A DNA stretch of 64,000 nt from Sulfurospirillum diekertiae. GTDB taxonomy: Bacteria > Campylobacterota > Campylobacteria > Campylobacterales > Sulfurospirillaceae. Position 1 is the first letter of the stretch; every line of letters begins with the position of its first letter. Below the pieces are notes generated by a model. That model was not told where the DNA came from. It did not search any database and saw only the letters and a program-made list of their open reading frames with translations. Positions 1 through 9,289 of the stretch are shown one piece after another. The DNA is taken from the NCBI RefSeq assembly GCF_002309535.1, contig NZ_CP023275.1, positions 1,798,001 through 1,862,000 on the forward strand. The letters are read 5' to 3'. Both the position numbers and the translations under genes were made by a program.

Positions 1-137
1 ATTTCTTTTTGTTCAGGTTGTGATTTTCCAATCAATTCATCAAAATAGTCTTGACTTTCTAATGATTTAATCACTGTTAAGATATCTTCATATATATCAT
101 TTTGAAAATAACTTTTTTTAAGTAATTGTGGATACAT
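1..137 (-). CDS. Partial unknown protein, N-terminal 45 residues
   Basis: A reading frame opens with ATG at 137-135 and stays open to the left edge, so only the N-terminus is present. The peptide starts MYPQLLKKSYFQN and is rich in charged and aromatic residues. An AGGAAAA ribosome-binding site lies about 6 nt upstream. It has no signal peptide, membrane segment or motif I recognise. It is more AT-rich than the sirtuin gene beside it. No function can be assigned. Confidence 0.55.
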   Translation of the reverse strand, partial: MYPQLLKKSYFQNDIYEDILTVIKSLESQDYFDELIGKSQPEQKE

Positions 138-166
138 GATATTTTCCTATCTTCAAATAATCATAT

Positions 167-865
167 TTAACTTTTCTGCAAAAACCGCTCCACATCCGCC
201 ACAATCTCATCCACCGCCTCAGTCGCTTTTTTATAAAGCACTTTCGTATAAACTCGCTCGTTAATCGCATCACTTTTTTCTAAATTATTGAGAATGGAAA
301 CCTTTACATGTAAAGCGAAATGGTCCATCGCAACGACGTTTCCACTTGAGCCGATGATGACCAAAAACTGGCACTCTTCCATCGCTTCATAGAGGTGTTC
401 GTACATTGGGGTGGCTTCGCCGAAGAAGACGATGTCGGGGCGTAGAAAGCCGCCACAGCTTTTACATGTAACGTCTCGCTCTTGTTTGGCGTAGCCGATG
501 AGATGGGTTGTGCCACACTTTTCACAACGGAGTCTGGGCAAAAAACCGTGCAAGTGCAAAACGTCCTTACACCCTGCTCGCTCGAAAAGGTCGTCGACGT
601 TTTGGGTGATAATGGCGATGTCATTGGGGTATTTTTCTTGAAGTTTGGCGATGGCATAGTGTGCGGCATTGGGAGTGACAGAGGCGAGTTGTTCGCGCCT
701 TGCGTCATAAAATGTGAGGGTGTTTTCGCGATTCCAACTCAGACAGCCTGCTTGACAAATCTCTTCGACGCGGTACTTTTCCCACAGTCCGCCTGTGTCA
801 CGAAAGGTGGAAAGTCCACTTTCCGCACTGATGCCTGCTCCTGAAAAAATAACAACCCGTGCCAT
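167..865 (-). CDS. cobB: Sir2-family NAD-dependent protein deacylase
   Basis: This is a 232-residue sirtuin that removes acyl groups from lysines using NAD+ and releases nicotinamide. Visible motifs in order are GAGISAESG (NAD binding), TQNVDDL, the catalytic His in HLHG, the zinc site C-x2-C ... C-x2-C (CEKC, CKSC) and RPDIVFFGE. The segment FYDARR carries the Tyr-x-x-Arg pair known from E. coli CobB and SIRT5, which suggests desuccinylase as well as deacetylase activity; that last point is inference. The gene follows the hydrolase by 11 nt and is probably last in a metH-hydrolase-cobB operon. Two copies of the TTACATGTAA palindrome lie inside it (303-314, 462-471); the second encodes one zinc-ligand Cys. 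Confidence 0.93.
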   Translation of the reverse strand: MARVVIFSGAGISAESGLSTFRDTGGLWEKYRVEEICQAGCLSWNRENTLTFYDARREQLASVTPNAAHYAIAKLQEKYPNDIAIITQNVDDLFERAGCKDVLHLHGFLPRLRCEKCGTTHLIGYAKQERDVTCKSCGGFLRPDIVFFGEATPMYEHLYEAMEECQFLVIIGSSGNVVAMDHFALHVKVSILNNLEKSDAINERVYTKVLYKKATEAVDEIVADVERFLQKS

Positions 866-876
866 GGTTTACCTCT

Positions 877-1668
877 TTACAGTTTTGCTAAAAATGCCTT
901 GATTGCTTCATTACTCTCTTCTGGGTTTTCCACAATGCTCATGTGCGCCGCGTTTTTGATGAGTACAAACTCTGAACCTTCTATCTGCTTTGCCATCGTT
1001 TGCATCCCTGAAGAAGGCGTCAACGTGTCATGCTCGCCGCACAAAAGCAGTGTTGGAATTTTTATGGAAGGAAGAAACTCAGTCATGTCATTGCGTGTCA
1101 GCATCGCAAAGATGCACCCTTTCACACCAATGGAGTTAAATTTCATAGACTTGGTGATGCGCTTATCGACGAGCTCTTTATGCTCTTTTTTGTAGGCATC
1201 GCTGTAACACTGAGCAATAAAATGTTTCGAAAATGATGTTAACCCTTTTGCGTTAATGCGTTTAATGGCATCGGAACGTCTTAGTTTGGTGTCATTGTTG
1301 TCAGCATGTGCCGCTGTGTCACATAAAATAAGTGCTGAAAATTTATTTTTCATGCGCTCTAAAGCACGTAAGGCGATGTAGCCACCCATCGAAAACGCGC
1401 ATAAAATAGGCGGTTTTTCATCTTTTAGGTCGCCAATCATCAACTCAAGGTCATCCACAAATGACTCCATCGTAAACTGCCCATCGCCAACAGATGAATC
1501 GCCAAGCCCACGTATGTCGTACGCCACACAGTAGTAGGTTTCACTAAGAGCCGCTATTTGGGCGTGCCACATCGTGTGGTCATACGGAAAACCGTGTAAA
1601 AAAATGATTGCTCTATTTTTTTGATTGCCTTCCAATAAAACCGATAACCCGCCAACTGTTTTTTTCAT
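877..1668 (-). CDS. Alpha/beta-fold hydrolase
   Basis: This is a 263-residue alpha/beta hydrolase. The oxyanion-hole HG is in FLHGFPYDHTMW. The nucleophile elbow is AFSMGG (G-x-S-x-G type with Ala/Phe before Ser), the acid is Asp in GEHDTLTP, and the catalytic His is in AAHMSIVENP near the C-terminus. The triad is therefore intact. It resembles the esterase/3-oxoadipate enol-lactonase (PcaD/BioH-like) group, but no aromatic-degradation or biotin genes are nearby, so the substrate is unknown. It has no signal peptide and is probably cytoplasmic. It sits 30 nt downstream of metH and is likely cotranscribed with it. Confidence 0.85.
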   Translation of the reverse strand: MKKTVGGLSVLLEGNQKNRAIIFLHGFPYDHTMWHAQIAALSETYYCVAYDIRGLGDSSVGDGQFTMESFVDDLELMIGDLKDEKPPILCAFSMGGYIALRALERMKNKFSALILCDTAAHADNNDTKLRRSDAIKRINAKGLTSFSKHFIAQCYSDAYKKEHKELVDKRITKSMKFNSIGVKGCIFAMLTRNDMTEFLPSIKIPTLLLCGEHDTLTPSSGMQTMAKQIEGSEFVLIKNAAHMSIVENPEESNEAIKAFLAKL

Positions 1669-1698
1669 TATCTATCCTTTGTATAAAACCATTATACA

Positions 1699-4600
1699 TC
1701 AGACATTAAAATATAAGGCCTCCCTGTGGTGCATCACGATAGCCGTGGTACTTTGCTCAGGGTGAATCTGAAATGTTTCGCTGAGTTCTATGCCAAATTC
1801 CTCAGGTTTGAGCAGGTCAAAAATGACGCGTGTATCTTCCAAGGCAGGGCATGCGGGGTAGCCAAACGAATAGCGACATCCAAGGTAACGCTTCATCTGC
1901 ACATCGCGCAAACTATGCCCCTCGTTTTCAGCAATGCCAAGATCAAGACGTATCTGTTTATGGGCGATTTCTGCTAATGCTTCGGCAAGTTCAACACCCA
2001 GTCCATGCACGAAAAAATACTCGGTAAAATTACCCGCATCGTAAAGCTCTTTTTCATACGCCGAAAACTTTGCACCCGCACTCACGCATGTCAATGCCAA
2101 AACATCATGACGATCAGGGCTTATAAAATCGCTTAAAGAACGGTACGGATTTCTGTTTTGACGCGGGAAATCAAACGTCTTAATGGCACGCGCTTTGATG
2201 GCTTCGATGCCTTCACGATTGACTTGCGCCTCACTAAAATACCCTTCACTCTCATCAAAAAGGTAGAGATTATTTTCACTTGATCGCGCTGGATAGTAAC
2301 CGTAAATGATGGTTGGCTCAAAAAGTCCTAGTCGTTCGATGTCGGCTTTAATGCGCTCGAACGCTGGCCACAAAACCTCATCAAGCTGTTTTTGCTTCGC
2401 TTCTTTGCTCTGCCCTTTGCCACTGTAACCCCAACGCTGTGCAAAGAGAATTTTGTGGTTGATCCACGAAAATGCGAGCTCTTTCACATCGGTTTTCAGT
2501 ACGCGTCTGCCCCAAAATGGCGGTGTCGGAATGGTAATGTCACGACTAGGCATTTTAAGCTCATGAAACGGAGGAATCTCTTTGAGCTCTTTCGTGGCAC
2601 GATTGACACTGTTTTCAAGTACGACGCGACTAAACGAGGTGTCATAGTTTTTTACCTCGATGCGCGACATAGCTGTTATGCCCTCAAATGCGTCTTTGCA
2701 GTAATAAATCGGCCCGTCGTAAATCGGACGGCAAAACTCTTCCACAAAGGTATCGGTCAGTGCCGCACCGCCTAAAATGACAGGGATTTTAATGCCCATC
2801 TTCTGCATCGCTTCAAGGTTCTCTTTCATCACATTGGTCGACTTCACCAAAAGTCCGCTCATACCAATCGCATCAGCGTTGTGCTCTTTAAGTGCTTCTA
2901 AAAATTTGTCTAAGTCCGCTTTGATACCAATGTTGATGACTTTAAAACCGTTGTTGCTTAAGATGATATCTACAAGATTTTTACCCACATCGTGTACATC
3001 GCCTTTCACGGTTCCGATGATGAGCGTTGTGGTGGTATTCTTCTCGGTTTTTGGCAAATAAGGTTGTAGATAATCCACCGCGGCTTTCATTACTTCAGCC
3101 GATTGTAGGACAAATGGCAACTGCATCTTTCCGCTACCAAAAAGCTCGCCGACCACTTTCATCGCATCGATTAATATCTCATTGACAATGACTTCCGCGG
3201 CAATTTCCTCTTTGGCAGTGGGTAGAAGCGTCAGCATACGCTCTTTATCACCATCAATGAGCAAGGTTGAAATTTTCTCTTTAGTGTTCATCGCAAGAAA
3301 TGCCGCGTCGCTTTCGTCTTTGTTTTCCACAACGCCTGCAAAATGGTCGATAAATTTAAAGAGCGGATCGCCCTCCTCTCGGTGGTTGAAGAGTAAATCT
3401 TCACAGATTTTTTTATCCACGTCACTGATCTTGTGCATCGGAAGGGTATTTTTAACATTGACAATCGCCATGCTGAGACCCGCTTCAACACAGTGGTGCA
3501 AAAAGACGGAGTTTAGGTACTCACGGGCGTGTTTAGCCAAACCAAACGAGATGTTGGAAACACCAAGGACAAAACCCACTTCGGGGTGAAGGGCATGAAA
3601 TTCACGAATCGCTTCGATGGTCTCAATCGCTGCTGTATGGTACTCAGGATCGCCACTTCCCACGGTAAAGGTTAATAAGTCAAATACCAAATCTTCAGGA
3701 TGAATGCCATGCTTTTGCGTCGCTAAAGTATAAATGCGCTCGGCAATCGCCACTTTTTGAGCTTTGCTCTTTGCCATACCGACTTCATCGATGGTCAGAC
3801 ACACCAATGCTGCACCAAAACGTTTGGCTAAAGAGCAGACTTTATCAAACTTTTCAATGCCGTCTTCTAGGTTGACGGAGTTAATGATGGGCTTGCCACC
3901 AATAAGTTTAAGGGCAACTTCAAGGGCTGGTACTTGGGTGGTATCAGGCATAAGGGGCAAGAGAATTTTTTGCACGTAGCGCCCCATCACCTCTTGGGTG
4001 TCTTTGTGCTCATCGCGTCCTGCAAAACCGACACTCACGTCAATGCCATGCGCGCCACTGCGTACTTGTTGTTGCGCAACGCTCAGTGTACCATCGTAGT
4101 CTTCGGCAAGGAGTAACTCACGAAACGCTTTAGAGCCTGTGGCATTACTTCTCTCACCAATGAGAAACGGCGCGGGGTCTTGCTTGAGTGCCCTTGTTTC
4201 AAATAACGAGGCAATGCTACGAGGCATTTCCCCTTTGGGAGCAAGCGGTTTTTTACCCTCCACACGCTTGGAAAGCTCTAAGATATGCTGAGGCGTGGTA
4301 CCGCAACATCCTCCAAGTATGGCAACGCCTGCAATTTCAGTGAATTTTTCTTGAAGCTCGGCAAACTCTCGCGGTCCCATCGGATAAAACGTGTAGCCAC
4401 CACGGTTTTGCGGAAGTCCTGCATTGGCGTGGACACTAATGGGTTTACCCCAAACGGAACTGAGCGTTTTAACATGCTTTTCAACCTGCTCAGGGCCTGT
4501 GCCACAGTTGAAGCCAAGACTCATAATATCAAACGGCTCTAAGATCGTAGCAATGGTGGTCGCATCGGTTCCAATGAGCATCGTTCCACTGAGTTCAATC

Positions 4601-5169
4601 GTCACGGAAACCATGATCGGAAGCTTTACATGTAAAGTATTTTGAGCGTCTGTGATGGCATGAAGTGCGGCTTTGATTTGAAGAGGGTCTTGCGCCGTTT
4701 CAATGAGGAAAAGATCACATCCACCATCAATCGCCCCACGCGCTGCCTCTTTGTAGCCTTCATACATTGCATCGTAGCCAATATGCCCCAAAGAAGGGAG
4801 TTTCGTTCCAGGGCCAAAGGCAGCGGCGGTAAAACGTGGCTTTTGCGCTGTGGCAAACTCCGCACATGCCTCTTTGACGATCTCCACACCCGCACGAGCA
4901 AGTTCATACGCTCTCGCCCCGATGCCGTAATCTTCCAACACCCACGGCAGTGCACCAAAGGTATTGGTCTTGATGATGTCAGCACCCGCGAGCAAATAGC
5001 CGCGGTGGATTTTTGAAATGGCATCTTGATATGTGACATTCAAAAGCTCGTTGCAGCCCTCTTTACCTTCCCACTGCTCAGGTGCAATCTCTAACGCTTG
5101 AATTTGCGTGCCCATCGCACCATCGATGATTAAAATTTTTTCTTTGATAAGTTCTTGAAGTGTTGCCAA
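1699..5169 (-). CDS. metH: Cobalamin-dependent methionine synthase
   Basis: A full-length 1156-residue MetH that transfers the methyl group of methyltetrahydrofolate to homocysteine via methylcobalamin. From the N-terminus it has a homocysteine domain with zinc cysteines (GGCCGTTP), a pterin-binding domain, a cobalamin cap, a cobalamin-binding domain with the axial-His motif DVHDVGKN (D-x-H-x-x-G), and a C-terminal AdoMet reactivation domain ([18 protein letters not shown]). The start is TTG, with AGGA about 7 nt upstream. E. coli MetH has 1227 residues, so nothing appears to be missing. One TTTACATGTAAA copy lies inside (4625-4636) and is read as L-H-V-K. It is the probable first gene of an operon with the hydrolase and cobB. 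Confidence 0.97.
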   Translation of the reverse strand: MATLQELIKEKILIIDGAMGTQIQALEIAPEQWEGKEGCNELLNVTYQDAISKIHRGYLLAGADIIKTNTFGALPWVLEDYGIGARAYELARAGVEIVKEACAEFATAQKPRFTAAAFGPGTKLPSLGHIGYDAMYEGYKEAARGAIDGGCDLFLIETAQDPLQIKAALHAITDAQNTLHVKLPIMVSVTIELSGTMLIGTDATTIATILEPFDIMSLGFNCGTGPEQVEKHVKTLSSVWGKPISVHANAGLPQNRGGYTFYPMGPREFAELQEKFTEIAGVAILGGCCGTTPQHILELSKRVEGKKPLAPKGEMPRSIASLFETRALKQDPAPFLIGERSNATGSKAFRELLLAEDYDGTLSVAQQQVRSGAHGIDVSVGFAGRDEHKDTQEVMGRYVQKILLPLMPDTTQVPALEVALKLIGGKPIINSVNLEDGIEKFDKVCSLAKRFGAALVCLTIDEVGMAKSKAQKVAIAERIYTLATQKHGIHPEDLVFDLLTFTVGSGDPEYHTAAIETIEAIREFHALHPEVGFVLGVSNISFGLAKHAREYLNSVFLHHCVEAGLSMAIVNVKNTLPMHKISDVDKKICEDLLFNHREEGDPLFKFIDHFAGVVENKDESDAAFLAMNTKEKISTLLIDGDKERMLTLLPTAKEEIAAEVIVNEILIDAMKVVGELFGSGKMQLPFVLQSAEVMKAAVDYLQPYLPKTEKNTTTTLIIGTVKGDVHDVGKNLVDIILSNNGFKVINIGIKADLDKFLEALKEHNADAIGMSGLLVKSTNVMKENLEAMQKMGIKIPVILGGAALTDTFVEEFCRPIYDGPIYYCKDAFEGITAMSRIEVKNYDTSFSRVVLENSVNRATKELKEIPPFHELKMPSRDITIPTPPFWGRRVLKTDVKELAFSWINHKILFAQRWGYSGKGQSKEAKQKQLDEVLWPAFERIKADIERLGLFEPTIIYGYYPARSSENNLYLFDESEGYFSEAQVNREGIEAIKARAIKTFDFPRQNRNPYRSLSDFISPDRHDVLALTCVSAGAKFSAYEKELYDAGNFTEYFFVHGLGVELAEALAEIAHKQIRLDLGIAENEGHSLRDVQMKRYLGCRYSFGYPACPALEDTRVIFDLLKPEEFGIELSETFQIHPEQSTTAIVMHHREALYFNV

Positions 5170-5204
5170 GTCGAATTCCTAGTGTGTTATAACTGGAATG
5201 ATAG

Positions 5205-5220
5205 TACCAAAACTTTGGTA
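5205..5220. promoter_or_regulatory. Inverted repeat TACCAAA-AC-TTTGGTA upstream of metH
   Basis: Perfect 7-bp arms separated by 2 bp lie about 36 bp upstream of the metH TTG start. A plausible minus-strand -10 element, TATAAC, lies at 5186-5191, which puts the repeat over the -35 region. This would suit a dimeric regulator. The regulator is unknown, and no function is shown. Confidence 0.4.
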
Positions 5221-5247
5221 AGGAGAGGCTAAAAGGGTAGGAGTAGT

Positions 5248-5274
5248 CCAAAGAGGCAAAAAATACCCCTTTGG
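5248..5274. terminator. Hairpin between the binding-protein gene and metH
   Basis: CCAAAGAGG pairs with CCCCTTTGG (one G-T pair) around a 9-nt A-rich loop and is followed on the plus strand by TTTTT. It lies 16 nt past the stop codon at 5291 of the minus-strand binding protein, so it probably ends that transcript. The iterated palindrome at 5277-5288 abuts it. Confidence 0.5.
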
Positions 5275-5276
5275 TT

Positions 5277-5288
5277 TTTACATGTAAA
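5277..5288. repeat. TTTACATGTAAA palindrome, intergenic
   Basis: Exact 12-mer just after the stop of the gene at 5291-6409, between it and a hairpin. It is one of 34 copies of the TTACATGTAA core in the window. Confidence 0.9.
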
Positions 5289-5290
5289 GA

Positions 5291-6409
5291 TTATGGATTG
5301 ACGGTAGATTTGTAAACAGCTTTGCCATCTTTGATCTCTTTGATAATGGCTGAGCGGGTTGCGTTGCCTTTATCATCAATAGAAATAAAGCCAGAAACAC
5401 CCTCGTATTTGGAGGTTTTACGAATTTCGGTGTTGATACATACACTGTCTTCAGGATTAGCACAACGGTTCATTGCATCAACCATTACATTGTAAGCATC
5501 TGCGCCCAGTGCGGTAAAGGAGTTCAACTCTTTTTTGCCTGTTTTTTTCTCATATGCAGCGATAAAGTCTTTTGATTTTGCAGTTGGAGGCGCACTGTGA
5601 TCGAACGCATCGGTAAACATATACCCCTCAACCGCATCACCCCCTAAATCAATAAAGGTTTGATTGGCGACACCATCACCTGAGATAAACGGTTTATTCA
5701 GATCAATCTGTTTGGCCTGACGTTTAATCATCGACGCTTCGGTGTGATACAGTGGCAAGAACACAAAGTCCGCATTCAGAGCCTTGACCTGTGAAACCAC
5801 CGCTTTAAAATCTTTATCGCCTGAGCTGATACGAATCTCTTTAAGCACTTTGCCACCGTTTTTAACAAACGCTTGGGTAAAGGCTTTCGAAAGTCCGAGT
5901 GAATACACTTGCGCTTGATCGGTGACGATCACAGCTGTTTTTAAACCCAAATCTTTTGCCGCATAATTAGCAACGACCGTTCCTTGAAATGAGTCACTAA
6001 AGCAGACACGGTTTGCGAACACTCGATTTTCAGTGAGTTTATCATTGGTCGCAGCAGGGGCGATGACGGGAATCTGTTTTTTGTCGGCAATGGCGATAAT
6101 TTGAGCGGTATTCGTGCTAATCATCTCACCAATTATCCCCACGACTTTATCTGAAGTAATGAGTCGGGTTGCCGCATTGGCGGATTCGACTTTATCACCT
6201 TTAGTATCGACTAAAACAAGCTTAATGCTATCGCCATTTTTCAGTTTTGGTTGAAGCGAGTTTGCAAGTTCAACACCCTCATACGCCACTTGACCATACC
6301 CAGCGAGAGGACCACTCATAGGCATAATGACACCTACATTGATCTCTTTGGCAAGTGACAATGTTGCGACTAAACTGGTAATGGTTGCCAGTGCTATGAA
6401 TTGACGCAT
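5291..6409 (-). CDS. Periplasmic branched-chain amino acid-type ABC binding protein (copy 1)
   Basis: A LivJ-like periplasmic binding protein of 372 residues when started at MRQFIALATI. A longer frame runs upstream to 6484, but this ATG has an AGGAG site about 9 nt before it, begins a clean signal peptide (cleavage near LSLAKE), and matches the length of the neighbouring paralogue. The mature part starts EINVGVIMPMSGPLAGYGQ, typical of type I receptors for Leu/Ile/Val or similar ligands. It is closely similar to the next gene along its whole length, so the pair is a tandem duplication. No permease or ATPase genes lie nearby, so the transporter partner must be elsewhere or the protein may serve sensing. 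Confidence 0.88.
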   Translation of the reverse strand: MRQFIALATITSLVATLSLAKEINVGVIMPMSGPLAGYGQVAYEGVELANSLQPKLKNGDSIKLVLVDTKGDKVESANAATRLITSDKVVGIIGEMISTNTAQIIAIADKKQIPVIAPAATNDKLTENRVFANRVCFSDSFQGTVVANYAAKDLGLKTAVIVTDQAQVYSLGLSKAFTQAFVKNGGKVLKEIRISSGDKDFKAVVSQVKALNADFVFLPLYHTEASMIKRQAKQIDLNKPFISGDGVANQTFIDLGGDAVEGYMFTDAFDHSAPPTAKSKDFIAAYEKKTGKKELNSFTALGADAYNVMVDAMNRCANPEDSVCINTEIRKTSKYEGVSGFISIDDKGNATRSAIIKEIKDGKAVYKSTVNP

Positions 6410-6581
6410 CTTTATTTCTCCTATCCGTCTAATTTTTGGAAAGTTTAACAAAATTATCATTACGATAGACTCAAAGTCATACAAATTGATACAAAATCAT
6501 AGACTATCAAAGTGACAAAAGAGGGATGAAATGAGGTTGTGTATGAAAGAAAAGAGAAGAAGTAGAGGTTTGCTGCTTCTC

Positions 6582-6593
6582 TTTACATGTAAA
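6582..6593. repeat. TTTACATGTAAA palindrome, intergenic
   Basis: Exact 12-mer inside the 14-bp CTTTACATGTAAAG, 3 bp beyond the stop codon of the gene at 6596-7714. The neighbouring paralogue has a copy at the equivalent 3' position (5277-5288). Confidence 0.9.
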
Positions 6594-6595
6594 GC

Positions 6596-7714
6596 TTAGG
6601 GATTGACCGTAGATTTATAAACAGCTTTGCCGCCTTTGATCTCTTTGATCACAGCAGAGCGCGTTGCATTGCCATTTTTGTCGATGGAGATAAACCCTGA
6701 AACACCTTCAAAGTTAACAGTTTTTTTAATTTGATCATTAATACATACGCTATCGTTAGGGTTAGAACAACGGTTCATTGCATCAACTAAAAGATTGTAC
6801 GTATCTGCACCCAACGTTACAAATGAATTCACCTCTTTTTTGCCCGTTTTTGTCTCATACGCAGCGATAAAATCTTTTGAGCGTTGTGTCGGAGGCGCAT
6901 TATAATCGAAAAAGTCCGTAAACATATGTCCTTCGGCACTATCGCCTGCTAATTCTATAAATGTTGGATTGGCGACACTGTCTCCTGACAAAAAGGGTTT
7001 TGTGAGTCCAATCTGCTTCGCTTGACGGGTAATCATAGAAGCTTCTGCATGGTAAATAGGTAAAAAAATCATATCGGGATTCAGTGATTTCACTTGCGCA
7101 ACAACTGCCTTAAAATCTTTGTCGCCCGAACTCACACGAATTTCTTTCAGCACTTTACCGCCATTTTTAACAAACGCTTCGCTAAAGGCTTTCGAAAGTC
7201 CCAATGAATAGACTTGCGCTTGATCTGTAAGAACGACAGCGGTTTTCAAACCCAAATCTTTAACAGCATAGTTTGCAACAACGGTTCCTTGAAAAGAGTC
7301 TGTAAAACAGACCCGACTCGCATAAGCTTTGTTTTCCGTCAGTTTGTCATTAGTGGCGACAGGTGCAATGACAGGGATTTGCTTTTTATCCGCTATAGAA
7401 ATGATCTGAGCTGTATTGGTGCTCGTAATTGCACCTAAAATACCTACAACTTTATCGGAAGTGATAAGCCTTGTTGCAGCATTGGCGGACTCTACTTTAT
7501 CGCCTTTATTATCAACCAAAACCAAGTTTAAATGGTCCCCATTTTTGAGTGTTGGTTGCAGGGAATGAGCCAATTCGACACCTTCATAGGTTGTCTGCCC
7601 GTATGACGCTAAAGAGCCACTCATAGGCATCACAACACCCACATTGATCTCTTTGGCAATGGCAAATGTTGCGATCAGAGAGGTAATGGTGAAAACAGTG
7701 AATAATGGACGCAT
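6596..7714 (-). CDS. Periplasmic branched-chain amino acid-type ABC binding protein (copy 2)
   Basis: A 372-residue paralogue of the gene at 5291-6409, with the same length and near-identical blocks (ATRLITSDKVVGI, SFQGTVVANYA, GGKVLKEIR, KAVYKSTVNP). The signal peptide MRPLFTVFTITSLIATFAIA is followed by KEINVGVVMPMSG. It is a type I periplasmic receptor of the LivJ class; the ligand is unknown. The copies differ mostly at scattered positions rather than in one domain, so the ligands may be related but not identical. The downstream copy is 186 bp away and could share this promoter or use its own. Confidence 0.88.
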   Translation of the reverse strand: MRPLFTVFTITSLIATFAIAKEINVGVVMPMSGSLASYGQTTYEGVELAHSLQPTLKNGDHLNLVLVDNKGDKVESANAATRLITSDKVVGILGAITSTNTAQIISIADKKQIPVIAPVATNDKLTENKAYASRVCFTDSFQGTVVANYAVKDLGLKTAVVLTDQAQVYSLGLSKAFSEAFVKNGGKVLKEIRVSSGDKDFKAVVAQVKSLNPDMIFLPIYHAEASMITRQAKQIGLTKPFLSGDSVANPTFIELAGDSAEGHMFTDFFDYNAPPTQRSKDFIAAYETKTGKKEVNSFVTLGADTYNLLVDAMNRCSNPNDSVCINDQIKKTVNFEGVSGFISIDKNGNATRSAVIKEIKGGKAVYKSTVNP

Positions 7715-7832
7715 AGGTAACTCCTTAGTTTAAATGTGAACGAAAGCATAACAGAATCATTGTTGAATGTCAAGTAATTTGACTTTTTTACTAGTGTATA
7801 AGTCACCTCTCTTTAAAGAATCTGAAAAAGCA

Positions 7833-7843
7833 TTACATGTAAA
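7833..7843. repeat. TTACATGTAAA palindrome, intergenic
   Basis: A 10-bp core plus one base (preceded by CA instead of T), between the chemoreceptor gene and the upstream side of the binding-protein gene. It is the only intergenic copy without the full 12-bp form. Confidence 0.85.
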
Positions 7844-7870
7844 GATGAATTAGGGGAAAATACACAAAGA

Positions 7871-7898
7871 TGAAAAAGAGACCAAAGCCTCTTTTTCA
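7871..7898 (-). terminator. Intrinsic terminator of the soluble chemoreceptor gene
   Basis: TGAAAAAGAG and CTCTTTTTCA form a perfect 10-bp stem with an 8-nt loop, 16 nt past the stop codon at 7915. On the minus strand the second arm and what follows are T-rich. Confidence 0.6.
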
Positions 7899-7914
7899 CA
7901 ATGAAGTCGAAAAT

Positions 7915-9096
7915 TTACGCGTGATTGTTTTCTGCTGTATCAAGCGCTTGAGAAACATCAACAATGATTTGAAGTTTTTTGATGATTTCGCCCATTGCAC
8001 GGCTCTCTTCTTGTGCAGCAAGGCTAATGCGCTCAACTTCAGCCTGTGTTTTGATAATTTCATCGACCGTACGTTGTAACGCAGGAACGATTTGATCAAC
8101 GACTTTTTGAACATCCATAATGGAGATACGAATATTATCGGTCGATTTGTTGCTTTGATCGGACAGTTTTCGTACTTCACTGGCAACAACGGCAAATCCA
8201 CGTCCATGGTCACCCGCACGTGCCGCTTCAATCGTTGCATTGAGCGCTAAAAGGTTGGTTTCACTTGCTATATATTTGATAGCCGTCGTAATATTACCAA
8301 TTTGCTCGACTGCTTCGGTTAACTCTTGTGCCATATTGTTTGTGACTTGAATATTTTGCACTTCAGAAGCTAATTTGCCATTAACGACGACAATGGTGTT
8401 GGCAGTATTTTCAATAGACTGAGATGCCGTTTGCGTTATCACGGAGATCTCTTTGGTTAATGTTGCAAGCTTTTTAGAAATATCACGCGCTTCTTGCAAA
8501 GCCTTATCGCTATTAATCGCCGTGACGACTTGTGCCAAACCACTCACACTCTCAGCAGTTGCCGTTCGAGGAGGACTTGGAATGACCGTAACATCTGGAC
8601 GTAAATAGTGGCTAAATTTCGAATAAAGTGCTTTACCTGAAGAGACATAACCATCGGTTCCGATAATATATTTGGCTTCCAAAAGAGCATCTTTCGTTTC
8701 AGCTTCACTGCACTCATCAAAAGGAACAATTTTATACCCTACATGATTGAGATTGTAAAATTTTAAAAATTTGAGTAAAACATTCGCACCAGAAGTGCTG
8801 TTATTGAAGATGACTACATTTTCGCCGCTAGGAATGCGACCAACGGTGACAAAAAAATCCGTTGGAGGAACAAATTCAACAGAGATCACTTTCTCTTTGC
8901 CATATTTCTTGACCATTTCATCATAACGATTCGCAAAACAGACAACCAAATCAAAATTTGCGACATCATAATTTTGATAGTTACTTAAAGTAGCTTTTTG
9001 ATACGTGGCAGCGGTGGAAAGAGTAGCATCGACTAATGAAACAAGCTCTTGGGTTGTTGCTTCATTGGCTCCGATTAAAAGTAGATTAACGCTCAT
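7915..9096 (-). CDS. Soluble methyl-accepting chemotaxis protein with an unusual N-terminal sensor
   Basis: A 393-residue cytoplasmic chemoreceptor. The C-terminal half has the conserved hairpin tip ([32 protein letters not shown]; here split as [13 protein letters not shown] and [14 protein letters not shown]) that contacts CheA and CheW. There is no hydrophobic segment, so it is not membrane-anchored. Residues 1-190 form an alpha/beta domain (start [57 protein letters not shown]) that to me resembles the PrpR-type N-terminal receptor domain of sigma-54 activators. That assignment is a guess from memory. The signalling hairpin is shorter than in membrane receptors. The signal would be intracellular. 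The gene is monocistronic, with its own -10 and terminator. Confidence 0.82.
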   Translation of the reverse strand: MSVNLLLIGANEATTQELVSLVDATLSTAATYQKATLSNYQNYDVANFDLVVCFANRYDEMVKKYGKEKVISVEFVPPTDFFVTVGRIPSGENVVIFNNSTSGANVLLKFLKFYNLNHVGYKIVPFDECSEAETKDALLEAKYIIGTDGYVSSGKALYSKFSHYLRPDVTVIPSPPRTATAESVSGLAQVVTAINSDKALQEARDISKKLATLTKEISVITQTASQSIENTANTIVVVNGKLASEVQNIQVTNNMAQELTEAVEQIGNITTAIKYIASETNLLALNATIEAARAGDHGRGFAVVASEVRKLSDQSNKSTDNIRISIMDVQKVVDQIVPALQRTVDEIIKTQAEVERISLAAQEESRAMGEIIKKLQIIVDVSQALDTAENNHA

Positions 9097-9192
9097 GTAC
9101 TTCCTTTAAATCAGTATATTAATGACAAAATAATGAAAAGTATCGCCCCTATTTGTTGCGCTCTTTTCAATCAAGCAATTCTCTACCTTTAT

Positions 9193-9198
9193 ATTATA
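9193..9198 (-). promoter_or_regulatory. Putative -10 element (TATAAT) for the soluble chemoreceptor
   Basis: A perfect TATAAT on the minus strand about 97 bp upstream of the ATG at 9096. There is no clear -35, as is common for Campylobacterota sigma-70 promoters. The intergenic region also serves the divergent exporter gene. Confidence 0.4.
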
Positions 9199-9257
9199 GA
9201 CAAAAGGTTGGACAAAAAAGGGACGAAAAATAAGCAATGCTTTTGTTCGAATCATAG

Positions 9258-9263
9258 TACAAT
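9258..9263 (+). promoter_or_regulatory. Putative -10 element (TACAAT) for the LysE/RhtB gene
   Basis: TACAAT lies 26 bp before the ATG at 9290. An AAGGGG ribosome-binding site at about 9278-9283 follows. Confidence 0.4.
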
Positions 9264-9289
9264 AATCCAAAATTTAATAAGGGGTTTGT

